This document shows positions 17,539-26,335 of a DNA stretch of 64,000 nucleotides, one piece after another (within the stretch, counting starts at the first letter, position 1; the number at the start of each line of letters is the position of its first letter). Both the position numbers and the translations under genes were made by a program. The notes below the pieces were generated by a model, which made no database searches, had not been told where the DNA came from, and saw only the letters and a program-made list of their open reading frames with translations. Where the stretch lies: the NCBI GenBank assembly GCA_043497085.1, contig JBIEKI010000001.1. One strand, given 5' to 3'. This DNA comes from Thalassobacillus sp043497085 (lineage in GTDB: Bacteria; Bacillota; Bacilli; Bacillales; Halobacillaceae).

Positions 17539-20500
17539 GTGAACGCTATGTTAAAAAAAGTTAATATTCTTCTTATGGTTTTTGCACTTTTTATTCAGCT
17601 CATTCCATTACATATGGTGGACGCCGCCACGGGAACTAAGGCAGATGAGAAGGTTATTGGAGTAGTATTTTCTGATAATATCGGAGAAGAAGTGAAACTT
17701 CTGGAAGAAAAGGATGCAAATAGTGATGTACTCGTACATATACCGGATGATTCAGAAGTCATTGTCGAAGAAATAGGTGATAAATATACTAAGGTCACTT
17801 ATGAAGGGATTGATTCTGTACAAGTATGGACTGGTTTTCTTGACCAAAACTATTTGGTTGATGAGGCAGAAGCAGAACAAATCCGTACTTCCCGTGAGCA
17901 GCAAACAATAGACCAGGAGAAAAGTGCTGACGAGTTATCCTCAACGAAAAGTGTAGAAGGACAGGAAATAGATGAGGACACAGAGTCTACTGTCACGGAA
18001 GAATCGCCTATCGAAGGAGAGGCTGGCGAGGAATCGCCGGAGATGAATGACATTTCCTCTGAAGACACGTCAGTAAGTAGTGATGAGGCAGATCTTTCAA
18101 CTGAGGAAAAAGCTGCTGAAGATAAGGTCGTTGAAGGTAATGAAGAGGAAGAGACTATAGAAACTGAGTCTTCTTCAAATGAGCTTCCAGGTGAGGAGAA
18201 CCCAGACGCAGAGGAAAAAGATGTGAAAGCTCAAGAGGAAAGTTTTACCGACGAACAAGTCTCCATCGCTGGTATGGAAAAGAAGTCCCTGACAATGACC
18301 AGTATAGAAACTACTCAAACATATCATGGAGTTGCTTTAAAGGCTCCTACGAATGTTTATGCGGAAACTTCAACAGGATCTAAAGTGCTGAAAAGTTATG
18401 CGCAAGGTTCTGTACTGAAATACAGTGGTTTCTCTAACGAAAACTGGTATGTCGCCACTGTTTATATCAATGGAAATCCTACTACCGGTTATATCAGTAA
18501 AGGGGATGTAGAGAATCTGGCAGATTCTCAAACTACTTTATACGGGGTGGCACAAGCTGATCCTACTAATATTTATTCCAAAGCTTCGACAAACTCGAAT
18601 GTCTGGAAGAGTTATAACATGGGCTCAGTTTTGAAGTATCAAACGTTCTCCTCTGGCTGGTATGAGGCGACCGTTTATGCTGAAGGGAGCTTTAGAACAG
18701 GCTACATTAAAGCAAGTGATGTAAGCAATGGAGATAGTTCTTCGACTACTCTGTATGGAATAGGCTTGCAAAGCCCGACGAAGGTCTATAGAGAGGCTGC
18801 CACCAGCTCATCTGCCTGGAAAAGTTATGCTGAAGGTACAGTATTGAAATATGAAACTTTTACCACTGGATGGCATAAAGCAACTGTCTATGCTAACGGA
18901 AAATATCGTACTGGATATATTAAGACAGATCATGTCGAAAATATAGATGCTGATCCAACAACTTTAAGGGGCGTAGGCATGAATAGTCCAACCCCCATAT
19001 ATGCTAAAGCCTCAACCAGTGCTGATATTTTAAAAAGTTATAGTCAGGGTACAGTATTGAAATATGAAACATTCACTTCCGGATGGTATAAAGCTACTGT
19101 TTATGTCAACGGGAAAAAGACAGCAGGTTATATTAATGCTAATCATGTGCAAAACGGGGATAACGACCAAACTGTTATTTATGGTATAGGTCTTAAAAAC
19201 CCTACCAACATCTACTCAGATGTTACTACAAGCTCTAATGTAATAAAAACTTATGGCCAAGGTACGGTTTTAAAATACGAAACCTTTATATCAGGCTGGT
19301 ATGAAGCTACTGTCTACGTGAACGGTAAAAGAAGACATGGATACATTAATGCCAGTGACACAGAGAATAGTGTAGCTAATCCGACTACTCTGTCAGGGAT
19401 TGGGATTAAGGCCCCTACGAACATTTATGCGGATGCTACAACCAGTTCCGAAGTCTTAAAAACTTATGGGCAAGGAACTGTTTTGAAGTATCAAACTTTC
19501 ACCACAAATTGGTATCAAGCAGTCGTCTATAGTAACGGTAAGTGGAGAAATGGCTATATCTATAAGGAAGATGTGGAAAACGGCGACCCTTCTCCAGCAT
19601 CCTTAAAAGGGATTGGATTAGCAGATCCGACCAATGTATATTCTCAAGCCACATTAAGTTCTGATGTATTGAAAGCCTTTAAGCAAGGGGAAATACTTGG
19701 CTATCAATCTTTTACAGAAGATTGGTATAAAATCACTGTGGATATTAATGGAGCAAGCAAAACCGGGTATATCCATAATACCCATGTCCAGGGACTAACT
19801 GATGAAACATCCACGTTCCAAGTAAGAGCCCTCGACAAGGTGAATGTGCATGATTTAGCTTCACGTAAATCGAACGTTTTAAAGTCATATGAAAAAGACT
19901 CTATTCTTAAGGTTTACACTTTTACTGAGGATTGGTATAAAGTGAAGGTTTTAATCAATGGCAAATATGTAACTGGGTATATTGCTGAAAGTGATGTAAC
20001 TACAAATTTAGAGCCAGAACCAGATAAAACCTACATTGATACGGATTTGAGAAAACCCTCTAATGTAACTGCCCAGGAAATAGTAGATTACTTCAATCGG
20101 ACAAGACCAGAAAGTCCATTGAAGGACTTGGCTCAAGACTTTATTGACGTTCAGAATGAATATGGTGTCAATGCAGTTTATCTTGTTGCACATACGATTT
20201 GGGAAACAGGCTGGGGCGGCTCTAACCTGATGGATTACAAAAACAATCTATACGGTTATGGTGCGTATGATGTCTGCCCATTCACTTGTGGATATTATTA
20301 TCCGACAGAGGCAGAAAGCATCAACTCTGTAGCCTATATGGTCAGAACAAATTACCTGAATCCTGATGGGCGGTATTATAACGGACCAACACTGATTGGT
20401 ATGAACGTCAGATATGCAACCGACCAAAATTGGAAAAATGGTATTGCAAGGTTGATGGAAAGCATCCGTCCATATGATGCAAAGCATTATTCTTCAGCCT

Positions 20501-21039
20501 CTATCATGCCAATGAATGAAAGTTCATCTGGTACTTACGGGCGCAATATTCCTGAAAGCCAGCCATACCCGGAAGATGTAATTATAAACTTTCCGGAGGG
20601 CATAACAGCTACATTGCTGGAAAACTCAAACTATCGTACGCTGCCATATACATCCTCTTCGACCTATGTTGGGACATTAACGCAGTCTTCTGAAGTAACC
20701 ATTCTTGGTTATAATGAGGATGTGCGTGAAAATGGAAGCTATCCATATGACAACAGATGGTATCGAGTGTTAGTAGATGGTAGAACAGTTTGGGTATATG
20801 GAAAATCACTTGCAATGAACAACTTAATCCAAGTCAACGAAGACGTTTCAACTAGATTGAACATCCGTAACGCTCCAAATGGAGATATTATTGGTAAAAC
20901 ATATCCAGGAGATTTCTTGAGAGCTGTACTGGAAGATGGCCAATTCATTGTAAAAGATGAATATGTTAAAATTCAGATTCCTGATTCTACTGAATCGGGG
21001 TGGGTTCATCAGGACTTTGTCCATATTGTTATCAACTGA
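17539..21039 (+). CDS. Secreted N-acetylglucosaminidase (autolysin) with eight SH3-like wall repeats
   Basis: The GTG at 17539 follows GGAGGAG. Residues 1-30 form a signal peptide. Residues ~35-105 form an SH3-like unit. Residues ~110-250 form a very acidic Glu/Ser/Asp linker. Residues ~260-825 hold eight ~71-residue repeats of the type shared with the proteins at 2201 and 21094. Residues ~865-985 form a glucosaminidase domain of the LytD/GH73-like group, with the presumed catalytic Glu in AHTIWETGWGGS and the NNLYGYGAYD, YYPTEAESI and NWKNGIARLMESI motifs. Residues ~1010-1166 look like two further SH3b units (NYRTLPYTSSSTYVG and LNIRNAPNGDIIG). Known family enzymes cut the glycan strand of peptidoglycan between GlcNAc and MurNAc. 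Convergent with the next gene. Confidence 0.88.
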   Translation: MNAMLKKVNILLMVFALFIQLIPLHMVDAATGTKADEKVIGVVFSDNIGEEVKLLEEKDANSDVLVHIPDDSEVIVEEIGDKYTKVTYEGIDSVQVWTGFLDQNYLVDEAEAEQIRTSREQQTIDQEKSADELSSTKSVEGQEIDEDTESTVTEESPIEGEAGEESPEMNDISSEDTSVSSDEADLSTEEKAAEDKVVEGNEEEETIETESSSNELPGEENPDAEEKDVKAQEESFTDEQVSIAGMEKKSLTMTSIETTQTYHGVALKAPTNVYAETSTGSKVLKSYAQGSVLKYSGFSNENWYVATVYINGNPTTGYISKGDVENLADSQTTLYGVAQADPTNIYSKASTNSNVWKSYNMGSVLKYQTFSSGWYEATVYAEGSFRTGYIKASDVSNGDSSSTTLYGIGLQSPTKVYREAATSSSAWKSYAEGTVLKYETFTTGWHKATVYANGKYRTGYIKTDHVENIDADPTTLRGVGMNSPTPIYAKASTSADILKSYSQGTVLKYETFTSGWYKATVYVNGKKTAGYINANHVQNGDNDQTVIYGIGLKNPTNIYSDVTTSSNVIKTYGQGTVLKYETFISGWYEATVYVNGKRRHGYINASDTENSVANPTTLSGIGIKAPTNIYADATTSSEVLKTYGQGTVLKYQTFTTNWYQAVVYSNGKWRNGYIYKEDVENGDPSPASLKGIGLADPTNVYSQATLSSDVLKAFKQGEILGYQSFTEDWYKITVDINGASKTGYIHNTHVQGLTDETSTFQVRALDKVNVHDLASRKSNVLKSYEKDSILKVYTFTEDWYKVKVLINGKYVTGYIAESDVTTNLEPEPDKTYIDTDLRKPSNVTAQEIVDYFNRTRPESPLKDLAQDFIDVQNEYGVNAVYLVAHTIWETGWGGSNLMDYKNNLYGYGAYDVCPFTCGYYYPTEAESINSVAYMVRTNYLNPDGRYYNGPTLIGMNVRYATDQNWKNGIARLMESIRPYDAKHYSSASIMPMNESSSGTYGRNIPESQPYPEDVIINFPEGITATLLENSNYRTLPYTSSSTYVGTLTQSSEVTILGYNEDVRENGSYPYDNRWYRVLVDGRTVWVYGKSLAMNNLIQVNEDVSTRLNIRNAPNGDIIGKTYPGDFLRAVLEDGQFIVKDEYVKIQIPDSTESGWVHQDFVHIVIN
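18319..20012 (+). repeat. Eight tandem ~213-bp repeats coding SH3-like units
   Basis: In-frame direct repeats inside the glucosaminidase gene, each with PTN-x-Y, LKSY or LKTY, LKYETF, WY-x-ATVY and GYI elements. The first seven are close copies; the eighth has diverged. Confidence 0.85.
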
Positions 21040-21047
21040 TAGTACAT

Positions 21048-21077
21048 TAAAACCCCCGGCCGAGGCTGGGGGTTTTA
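21048..21077. terminator. Bidirectional terminator between convergent genes
   Basis: The arms TTAAAACCCCC and GGGGGTTTTAA flank a short GC-rich loop, with T-runs on both strands. It serves the glucosaminidase gene and the minus-strand C39-like gene. Confidence 0.9.
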
Positions 21078-21093
21078 AGTTACAAAAAATTTA

Positions 21094-23265
21094 TTAATTA
21101 ATGGTAATTGCTCTTCTTCCCATTTCATTCCACCGCTCTTTGACTAACTCCTTGTCATAGACGACTCTTTCCCCAATATAAGGATCATGGACAATCAAGT
21201 TATTTTCAGAAACGCCGACAACAACAAAAGCGTGTTCATTAGCCTGCCAAGTCACCTTATTATAATTTTTGTCGTACCATGAAAGACTTTGATAACTCGG
21301 TAGAAGATTAATGGTCGCCCACATGACAATAGGAGTACCTGATTTTACTACGGCTAACTGTTCATTAAAGGATTTACCAGTCAGCTTTACTCCTTTTCCG
21401 TTGGTATAGTGATCGACAACCTTAAGCATTGGTTTTTCGAATGCTCCGAAACTGTTGCTATTGCTTGGATGGCCGACAAACTCCTCCTCAGGATTGGCTC
21501 CCCGGAACCTGCCCTGGAACCAATAGGGTCTAGGCCCTTTAGGAAGAACATTGACTACATCTCTAACTGAAACATCATATCCTTCACCTTTCAGAAGCAT
21601 GGCTACCGATACTGATTCACATCCGGTTGGGTAGGCAGGGAACTGATCCAACACTGGAGTTCCTCTAATGATTTTGTCATCAGCTGAAACCAAGTCAAGA
21701 TCACTGTTATGGATGTAGCCTTTTTTAGTGGCTCCATTAACATAAACAGTTGCTTCATGCCAATTTCTTGTGTAAGACTTAAATTTTAGAATGCTTCCCT
21801 CGTCATACCCTTTGACCTTTTTTGATTGGGTGGAAGTGCTCGAATAAACATATACTCTGTTTCTCGTCGCTACCCCGCGATAATCTTTTTGTGTAGAATT
21901 GATATCAATGACATCACTTTTATGTATATAACCAGTTCGGCGTTCACCGTTAATATAAACTGTGGCCTGATACCAATCTTTCATATATGTCTTATATTGT
22001 AATACAGATCCTTCCCTATATCCTTTTAATTTTTTCGAATACTTACTCGGTTTGGCATGAACCAATGCGCTCCCATTAAAACTTATTCCTTTTTCTTTGC
22101 TTTGTTCTTTCACAGGAACTTCTACATCAGCGGCAGAAATATATCCAGTATGGGCTTTACCATTCACGAAAACAGTCGCTTTATACCATCCAGGCACATA
22201 GGTTTCATATTTTAACTTAGAGCCGGAAGGGTAACTTTTTAAAGGGTTTGAAGCCTTACTCGCTTTTTTATAAACATTCGTATGGTGTTTAAGAGAGATC
22301 CCTAAGTGAGTTACTGGTTTGTTAGTTGGTTCTGTGACATCGTTTGCCGAAATAAATCCCGTCTTTAGCTTTCCGTCCACATAAACCCTTGCTTTGTACC
22401 AACCCGACACATAGGTTTCATATTTCAGGATAGAGCCAGAAGAGTAAGTTTTCCAGGACTTGGATCCTTTATTTGCCCGTTTATATATAGGAGTCCTTGG
22501 TTGTAGTGCCACTCCGTATTTTATAACGGGATCATTAACAGGTTGTTCCACATCCTTCACAGAAATATACCCGGTTTTCGATTTGCCATTCACGAAAACA
22601 GTCGCTTTATACCAGCCGGAAATATAAGTTTCATATTTTAATAGCGAACCGTGAATATACCATTTTAATGAATCAGAAGTTGAATTAGCTTGTTCATATA
22701 CATGAGTCTGATTTTTCATGGCGACCCCATAAAGTGTGACAGGGTCTTCGACAGGCTGCTCTACATCTTCAGCTGCTATATAGCCTGTCTTGGCTTTACC
22801 ATTTACATATACTCTTGCTTTGTACCAATTGGAAGTGAAAGATTCATAATATAATATTGATCCCGAGTGGTAGCTTTTCCATATACCTGCACGACGGCTT
22901 GGGAGCTCAAAAACGGCAGTTTTAGCTTTTATTGCGATCCCAGTAAGCTGTTTGGGATCAGTGGTAATGGGATGTACATGTTCGGTATGTATGTAACCTT
23001 CTTTACTTTCCCCGTCTACATAAACAACGGCTCTATACCAATTATCATTTTCATCCTGGTCCCGAAAAGTTAATATACTTCCTTTATCATAGCTTTTTAA
23101 TGCTTCTGACCTTGTACTTTTCGTAGAAAAGACGTAGGTGGTTTCTTGATTAGCAACACCTTTTAGTGAACTTGCTTCCGCTAAAGAGATAAAATCATAG
23201 GAAAATAACAAGCCTAACGCGATCGTGAACAACATGCTTACCTTCAAGAAAAAACTATCATTCAA
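21094..23265 (-). CDS. Secreted C39-like cysteine peptidase with seven SH3-like wall repeats
   Basis: The TTG at 23265 was chosen because ATAGGGAG lies 9 bases upstream; the frame could also open at 23274, but the ribosome site would then touch it. Residues 1-30 form a signal peptide ending near AEAS. Residues ~31-525 are seven ~71-residue repeats of the shared type. Residues ~535-723 are a papain-like C39_2 domain. The likely nucleophile is the Cys of YPTGCESVS, with the His in NEHAFVVVG and an Asp in VHDPYIG. Families of this fold cut peptide bonds, often Gly-rich ones, in surface peptides or peptidoglycan cross-bridges. The substrate is unknown. It probably works on the same envelope as the neighbouring glucosaminidase. 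Confidence 0.85.
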   Translation of the reverse strand: MNDSFFLKVSMLFTIALGLLFSYDFISLAEASSLKGVANQETTYVFSTKSTRSEALKSYDKGSILTFRDQDENDNWYRAVVYVDGESKEGYIHTEHVHPITTDPKQLTGIAIKAKTAVFELPSRRAGIWKSYHSGSILYYESFTSNWYKARVYVNGKAKTGYIAAEDVEQPVEDPVTLYGVAMKNQTHVYEQANSTSDSLKWYIHGSLLKYETYISGWYKATVFVNGKSKTGYISVKDVEQPVNDPVIKYGVALQPRTPIYKRANKGSKSWKTYSSGSILKYETYVSGWYKARVYVDGKLKTGFISANDVTEPTNKPVTHLGISLKHHTNVYKKASKASNPLKSYPSGSKLKYETYVPGWYKATVFVNGKAHTGYISAADVEVPVKEQSKEKGISFNGSALVHAKPSKYSKKLKGYREGSVLQYKTYMKDWYQATVYINGERRTGYIHKSDVIDINSTQKDYRGVATRNRVYVYSSTSTQSKKVKGYDEGSILKFKSYTRNWHEATVYVNGATKKGYIHNSDLDLVSADDKIIRGTPVLDQFPAYPTGCESVSVAMLLKGEGYDVSVRDVVNVLPKGPRPYWFQGRFRGANPEEEFVGHPSNSNSFGAFEKPMLKVVDHYTNGKGVKLTGKSFNEQLAVVKSGTPIVMWATINLLPSYQSLSWYDKNYNKVTWQANEHAFVVVGVSENNLIVHDPYIGERVVYDKELVKERWNEMGRRAITIN
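21685..23175 (-). repeat. Seven tandem ~213-bp repeats coding SH3-like units
   Basis: In-frame repeats within the C39-like gene, with LKSY, KYETY, WYKATV and GYIS elements. Units 2-5 are the most alike. Confidence 0.85.
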
Positions 23266-23302
23266 TAGAACCAACTCCCTATATTTTTTAACAACCTTAT
23301 TA

Positions 23303-23331
23303 ATTATAGCAAAATAGGACTAAAATGTTAC
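23303..23331 (-). promoter_or_regulatory. Promoter of the C39-like gene
   Basis: On the minus strand GTAACA (23326-23331), a 17-bp spacer and TATAAT (23303-23308) with TGC before the -10. TGTAA occurs twice 10 bp apart over the -35, resembling but not matching the WalR spacing of 11. The remaining bases to 23552 hold no gene I can see. Confidence 0.65.
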
Positions 23332-23552
23332 ATTAATTTACAATAAATCATTTAAATCGACAGGTGTATTTGGGGGTGATGAATAATAAGTTTTAGTGAA
23401 TATGTGACATAATAGATCATAAGAATCAGTTGCGGGTTCTTCCTAACACTTATTAGTGACAATTTAAGGTGGAAATTCAAACAAATCTTTGATCACGACG
23501 CTCCTTTGTTAATGAGCGACAGGTGACAATACCCCGAAAACTTTAAGAAATA

Positions 23553-23592
23553 AAAACGTCCAGAGCTTTTTTGCTCTGGACGTCTTTATTTA
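23553..23592 (-). terminator. Terminator of the minus-strand glycan operon
   Basis: A perfect stem GACGTCCAGAGC/GCTCTGGACGT with T-runs, 29 bases after the glycosyltransferase stop at 23621. Confidence 0.9.
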
Positions 23593-23620
23593 AAATATTC
23601 CAAGTGACTTTACCTAAGAT

Positions 23621-24805
23621 TCAATCGATGATCATCTTTGAATTAATTGCTTCATTATATACTGCTTCAAACCGTTCTGCGGCAGCTTGGTGTGAATAGC
23701 TTTCAGAGATTTTTCGTTTAGAATTAATTGCGATTTCCTTACCGAATTGAGGGAGATCAAGTAATTTTATGACGTGGCTGCTTAATTCTTCTACATTCCG
23801 GTCCCCGAACAGCAACCCATCTTTTTCATGGTCGATGATTTCCTTCAAACCCCCGACAGCTCCTGCAATCACCGGAGTGCCAGACCCCATAGCTTCCAGG
23901 GCAGAAATCGAGGTGGCTTCTTCGACGCCGTGGGAGTGGACACTCGGAATCAATACGATGTCAGCTGCCTGATAGAGGCTAGTCATATCTTCAGGTGCGA
24001 CAGATCCGAGCAGACGTACATTTTCTTGCAGACCAAGCTCTGCAATTTTCTTTTTCATTGCCGTCATCTGCTCCCCGGTCCCGGCATAGACAAGCATGGT
24101 GTTCGGGTGCTGTTTTAAAATATCAGGAAGTGCCAAAATCGGATAGATGACTCCATTCTTTTCGGTCAGTCTGCGTGGTACAAATAACATTTTACTGTCT
24201 GTCGGGATGTCGTGTGATTGCTTCAGCTCGTCCAGATTAACATCGATCCTGTCGAAACGCTTGGTATTGATGAAGTTTTTCATCACCTGGGCTTCAACAT
24301 CTGCTGTATCTTTAAGATAGTCGCGAATCCTCTGATCAACGGTAACGTTCAGGTCAGCCGCCTGGTAAGCTTCTTTTTCTAAATTTCGATACTTGTCCGC
24401 AGTATTTGTTTCCTGCTGGATGGCACCACGGCTGATTGCTTCATAAGCGTAGTAGCCATGGACTGTTGCAACTACTGGAACACCTGTAGAGGCAGAGGCT
24501 AATGTTGCGAAAATATCCTGGGAATTGATCACATCATAGTCACCGGCTTTTTCTTTTAAGGCCTTTTCCAATAGCTTCTTACGCTGCAAATCATTCAACA
24601 GCTGACCATGACCTTTTTTAAAGCGGTTGACAATGTACCCCGGAGCCTGGGCAAACAGTTTTTTCTTTAAGCTCCCAAGGTCTGAGAATGACAGTACATC
24701 AACGGTATGACCCCGTTCTTCCAATCCTTCTTTCAATGTGCTTATATGGGAAGACAGGCCGCCTTCATGGGGATAGTCGAAAATTGTAGTGATCAGAATC
24801 TTCAT
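23621..24805 (-). CDS. GT4-family glycosyltransferase
   Basis: 394-residue GT-B enzyme. The N-terminal donor-independent half begins MKILITTIFDYPHEGGLSSH, with a Gly-rich loop near residue 15. The C-terminal half shows LFVPRRLTEKNGV (~215) and the E-x7-E box GVEEATSISALEAMGSGTPVI (~310), known to bind the nucleotide-sugar in retaining GT4 enzymes. No membrane segment, so it is cytosolic or peripheral. Its ATG overlaps the stop of the flippase gene by one base (TGATG), so the two are coupled. It probably adds a sugar to the lipid-linked glycan handled by the flippase and ligase upstream. Sugar and linkage are unknown. Confidence 0.85.
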   Translation of the reverse strand: MKILITTIFDYPHEGGLSSHISTLKEGLEERGHTVDVLSFSDLGSLKKKLFAQAPGYIVNRFKKGHGQLLNDLQRKKLLEKALKEKAGDYDVINSQDIFATLASASTGVPVVATVHGYYAYEAISRGAIQQETNTADKYRNLEKEAYQAADLNVTVDQRIRDYLKDTADVEAQVMKNFINTKRFDRIDVNLDELKQSHDIPTDSKMLFVPRRLTEKNGVIYPILALPDILKQHPNTMLVYAGTGEQMTAMKKKIAELGLQENVRLLGSVAPEDMTSLYQAADIVLIPSVHSHGVEEATSISALEAMGSGTPVIAGAVGGLKEIIDHEKDGLLFGDRNVEELSSHVIKLLDLPQFGKEIAINSKRKISESYSHQAAAERFEAVYNEAINSKMIID

Positions 24806-26331
24806 CAGGATTCTCCTTTACTGGTAAGGGTAGGGAAAAGTTTTTGTAATGGATACAGTCGAAAGATGTACAAGAACAGTCCGTAAAGAATAAATGTGAA
24901 TAATGTCGTAATGATTAAAGATAAAAGAATAGGCATTTCCGGGAGCAGCCAGTGCAGCCCCGCCGAACCTATAAGTAACAGGAAAAGCACCCCAGCTAAC
25001 CGAAACAAATGCTGGGTCGGCCTTTCGGTGCCTGACACTGCTTGTTTAGCCAGGTAGCGGTAAAGGAAAACCGTCTGGAATACCATCGAGAGACTGGTTG
25101 CAAGGGCGACACCGCCGACACCCATCGAGTAAGCGAGGCTGACACTCAGTAAGATATTCAACCCGACACCGAACAGGCAGGAGTACATTGCCATTTTTGC
25201 CAGTTTGAAAGCATAGAAGCTGTTCATCAAATAATCACGGAGTGCGAAAAATGGCAGAGCGGCAGCAAAAAAGACAAACGCCTGGCTCGTCAGCATGCTT
25301 GCTTTGTCATCAAAAGCCCCCCGTTCGAAAGCTAACTGCACAAGGGAGTCCGCTTCGATCACCATGACGACCTGAAGTGGTATTGCCAGCATGAGGATGG
25401 CTTTAACTCCCTGATTTGAGATATCCATAAATGACTGAAAGCCTTTTGTGGCGACACGGGATAAGTAAGGATATAAAATCGTTGAAATCGGCATCAAAAT
25501 AATGCTCAGCGGCAACCACAATAAACGGTTGCCGTAGTTCAGTGCCGATACACTTCCTTCTTCCAGAAATGAGGACACGACCCGGTCAACGACGAGGTTC
25601 AACTGGACAACGAGTGATGCGATGATGATCGGCATAAAGGGCTTCAGTGCCTGTTTCAACGTGCTCCATTCCAGCCAAAACTTGAAGGTGATTGATATTC
25701 GTTCGCCTTTTTGAAGTCCGGGCAGCTGGATGACCAGCTGCATTGCGCTCCCGATAAGCACCCCGATCGCCAGACCATGTATGCCGATCCATTCATACAA
25801 AAGGTACATAAACAAGATGATTACCAGGTTGTTGACCAGCGGCGCCCAGGCCGGAAGCCCGAACTTTTCGTTCGAATGAAGGATGCCCTGAGTCAGGGAC
25901 TGAATAGTCATGAACACAAGGCTTGGCAGCATGATCATCGTCAGGGTTACAGCAAGATCCGACTGGGCGTTTGTAAAGCCGGGTGCGAAAATATGTACTA
26001 ACGGGACGACAAGCAAATAAGCGATCAATGTCAACGCAACTGAACTCAGGATGAAAAAGCTGCCGAGCCGTTGCAGCAGGTGTGAGGCCTGTTCACCTGT
26101 TCGTTCTTTTTCCTGAATGTAAAGTGGGACGATGCCTGCCTGGATGCCTGTCCCAAGTGCTGTGAACAGTATGGTGGGGATCAGAAAGGCGACAAAAAAT
26201 ACGTCAGCAGTGCCGGAAGCCCCGAAAAAAGAAGCAATCAGCGCTTCACGGACAAACCCGAATAACTTCCCGAACGCTGACAGGACAGTCACCATCCCGA
26301 ACGCTTTCATTAATTTCGATAACTGTATCAT
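24805..26331 (-). CDS. MurJ/MviN-type lipid-linked glycan flippase
   Basis: 508 residues with about 14 hydrophobic segments. The start MIQLSKLMKAFGMVTVLSAFGKLFGFVREALIA and the following FFGASGTADVFFVAFLIP block are typical of the MVF (MOP superfamily) flippases. Known members flip lipid II (MurJ) or polysaccharide repeat units (Wzx-like). The operon with a glycosyltransferase and an O-antigen-ligase-like protein points to an exopolysaccharide or teichuronic-like glycan rather than to the housekeeping lipid II role, but both remain possible. GGAGAC lies upstream of the ATG, four bases after the ligase stop. Confidence 0.85.
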   Translation of the reverse strand: MIQLSKLMKAFGMVTVLSAFGKLFGFVREALIASFFGASGTADVFFVAFLIPTILFTALGTGIQAGIVPLYIQEKERTGEQASHLLQRLGSFFILSSVALTLIAYLLVVPLVHIFAPGFTNAQSDLAVTLTMIMLPSLVFMTIQSLTQGILHSNEKFGLPAWAPLVNNLVIILFMYLLYEWIGIHGLAIGVLIGSAMQLVIQLPGLQKGERISITFKFWLEWSTLKQALKPFMPIIIASLVVQLNLVVDRVVSSFLEEGSVSALNYGNRLLWLPLSIILMPISTILYPYLSRVATKGFQSFMDISNQGVKAILMLAIPLQVVMVIEADSLVQLAFERGAFDDKASMLTSQAFVFFAAALPFFALRDYLMNSFYAFKLAKMAMYSCLFGVGLNILLSVSLAYSMGVGGVALATSLSMVFQTVFLYRYLAKQAVSGTERPTQHLFRLAGVLFLLLIGSAGLHWLLPEMPILLSLIITTLFTFILYGLFLYIFRLYPLQKLFPTLTSKGES

Positions 26332-26335
26332 GAAA

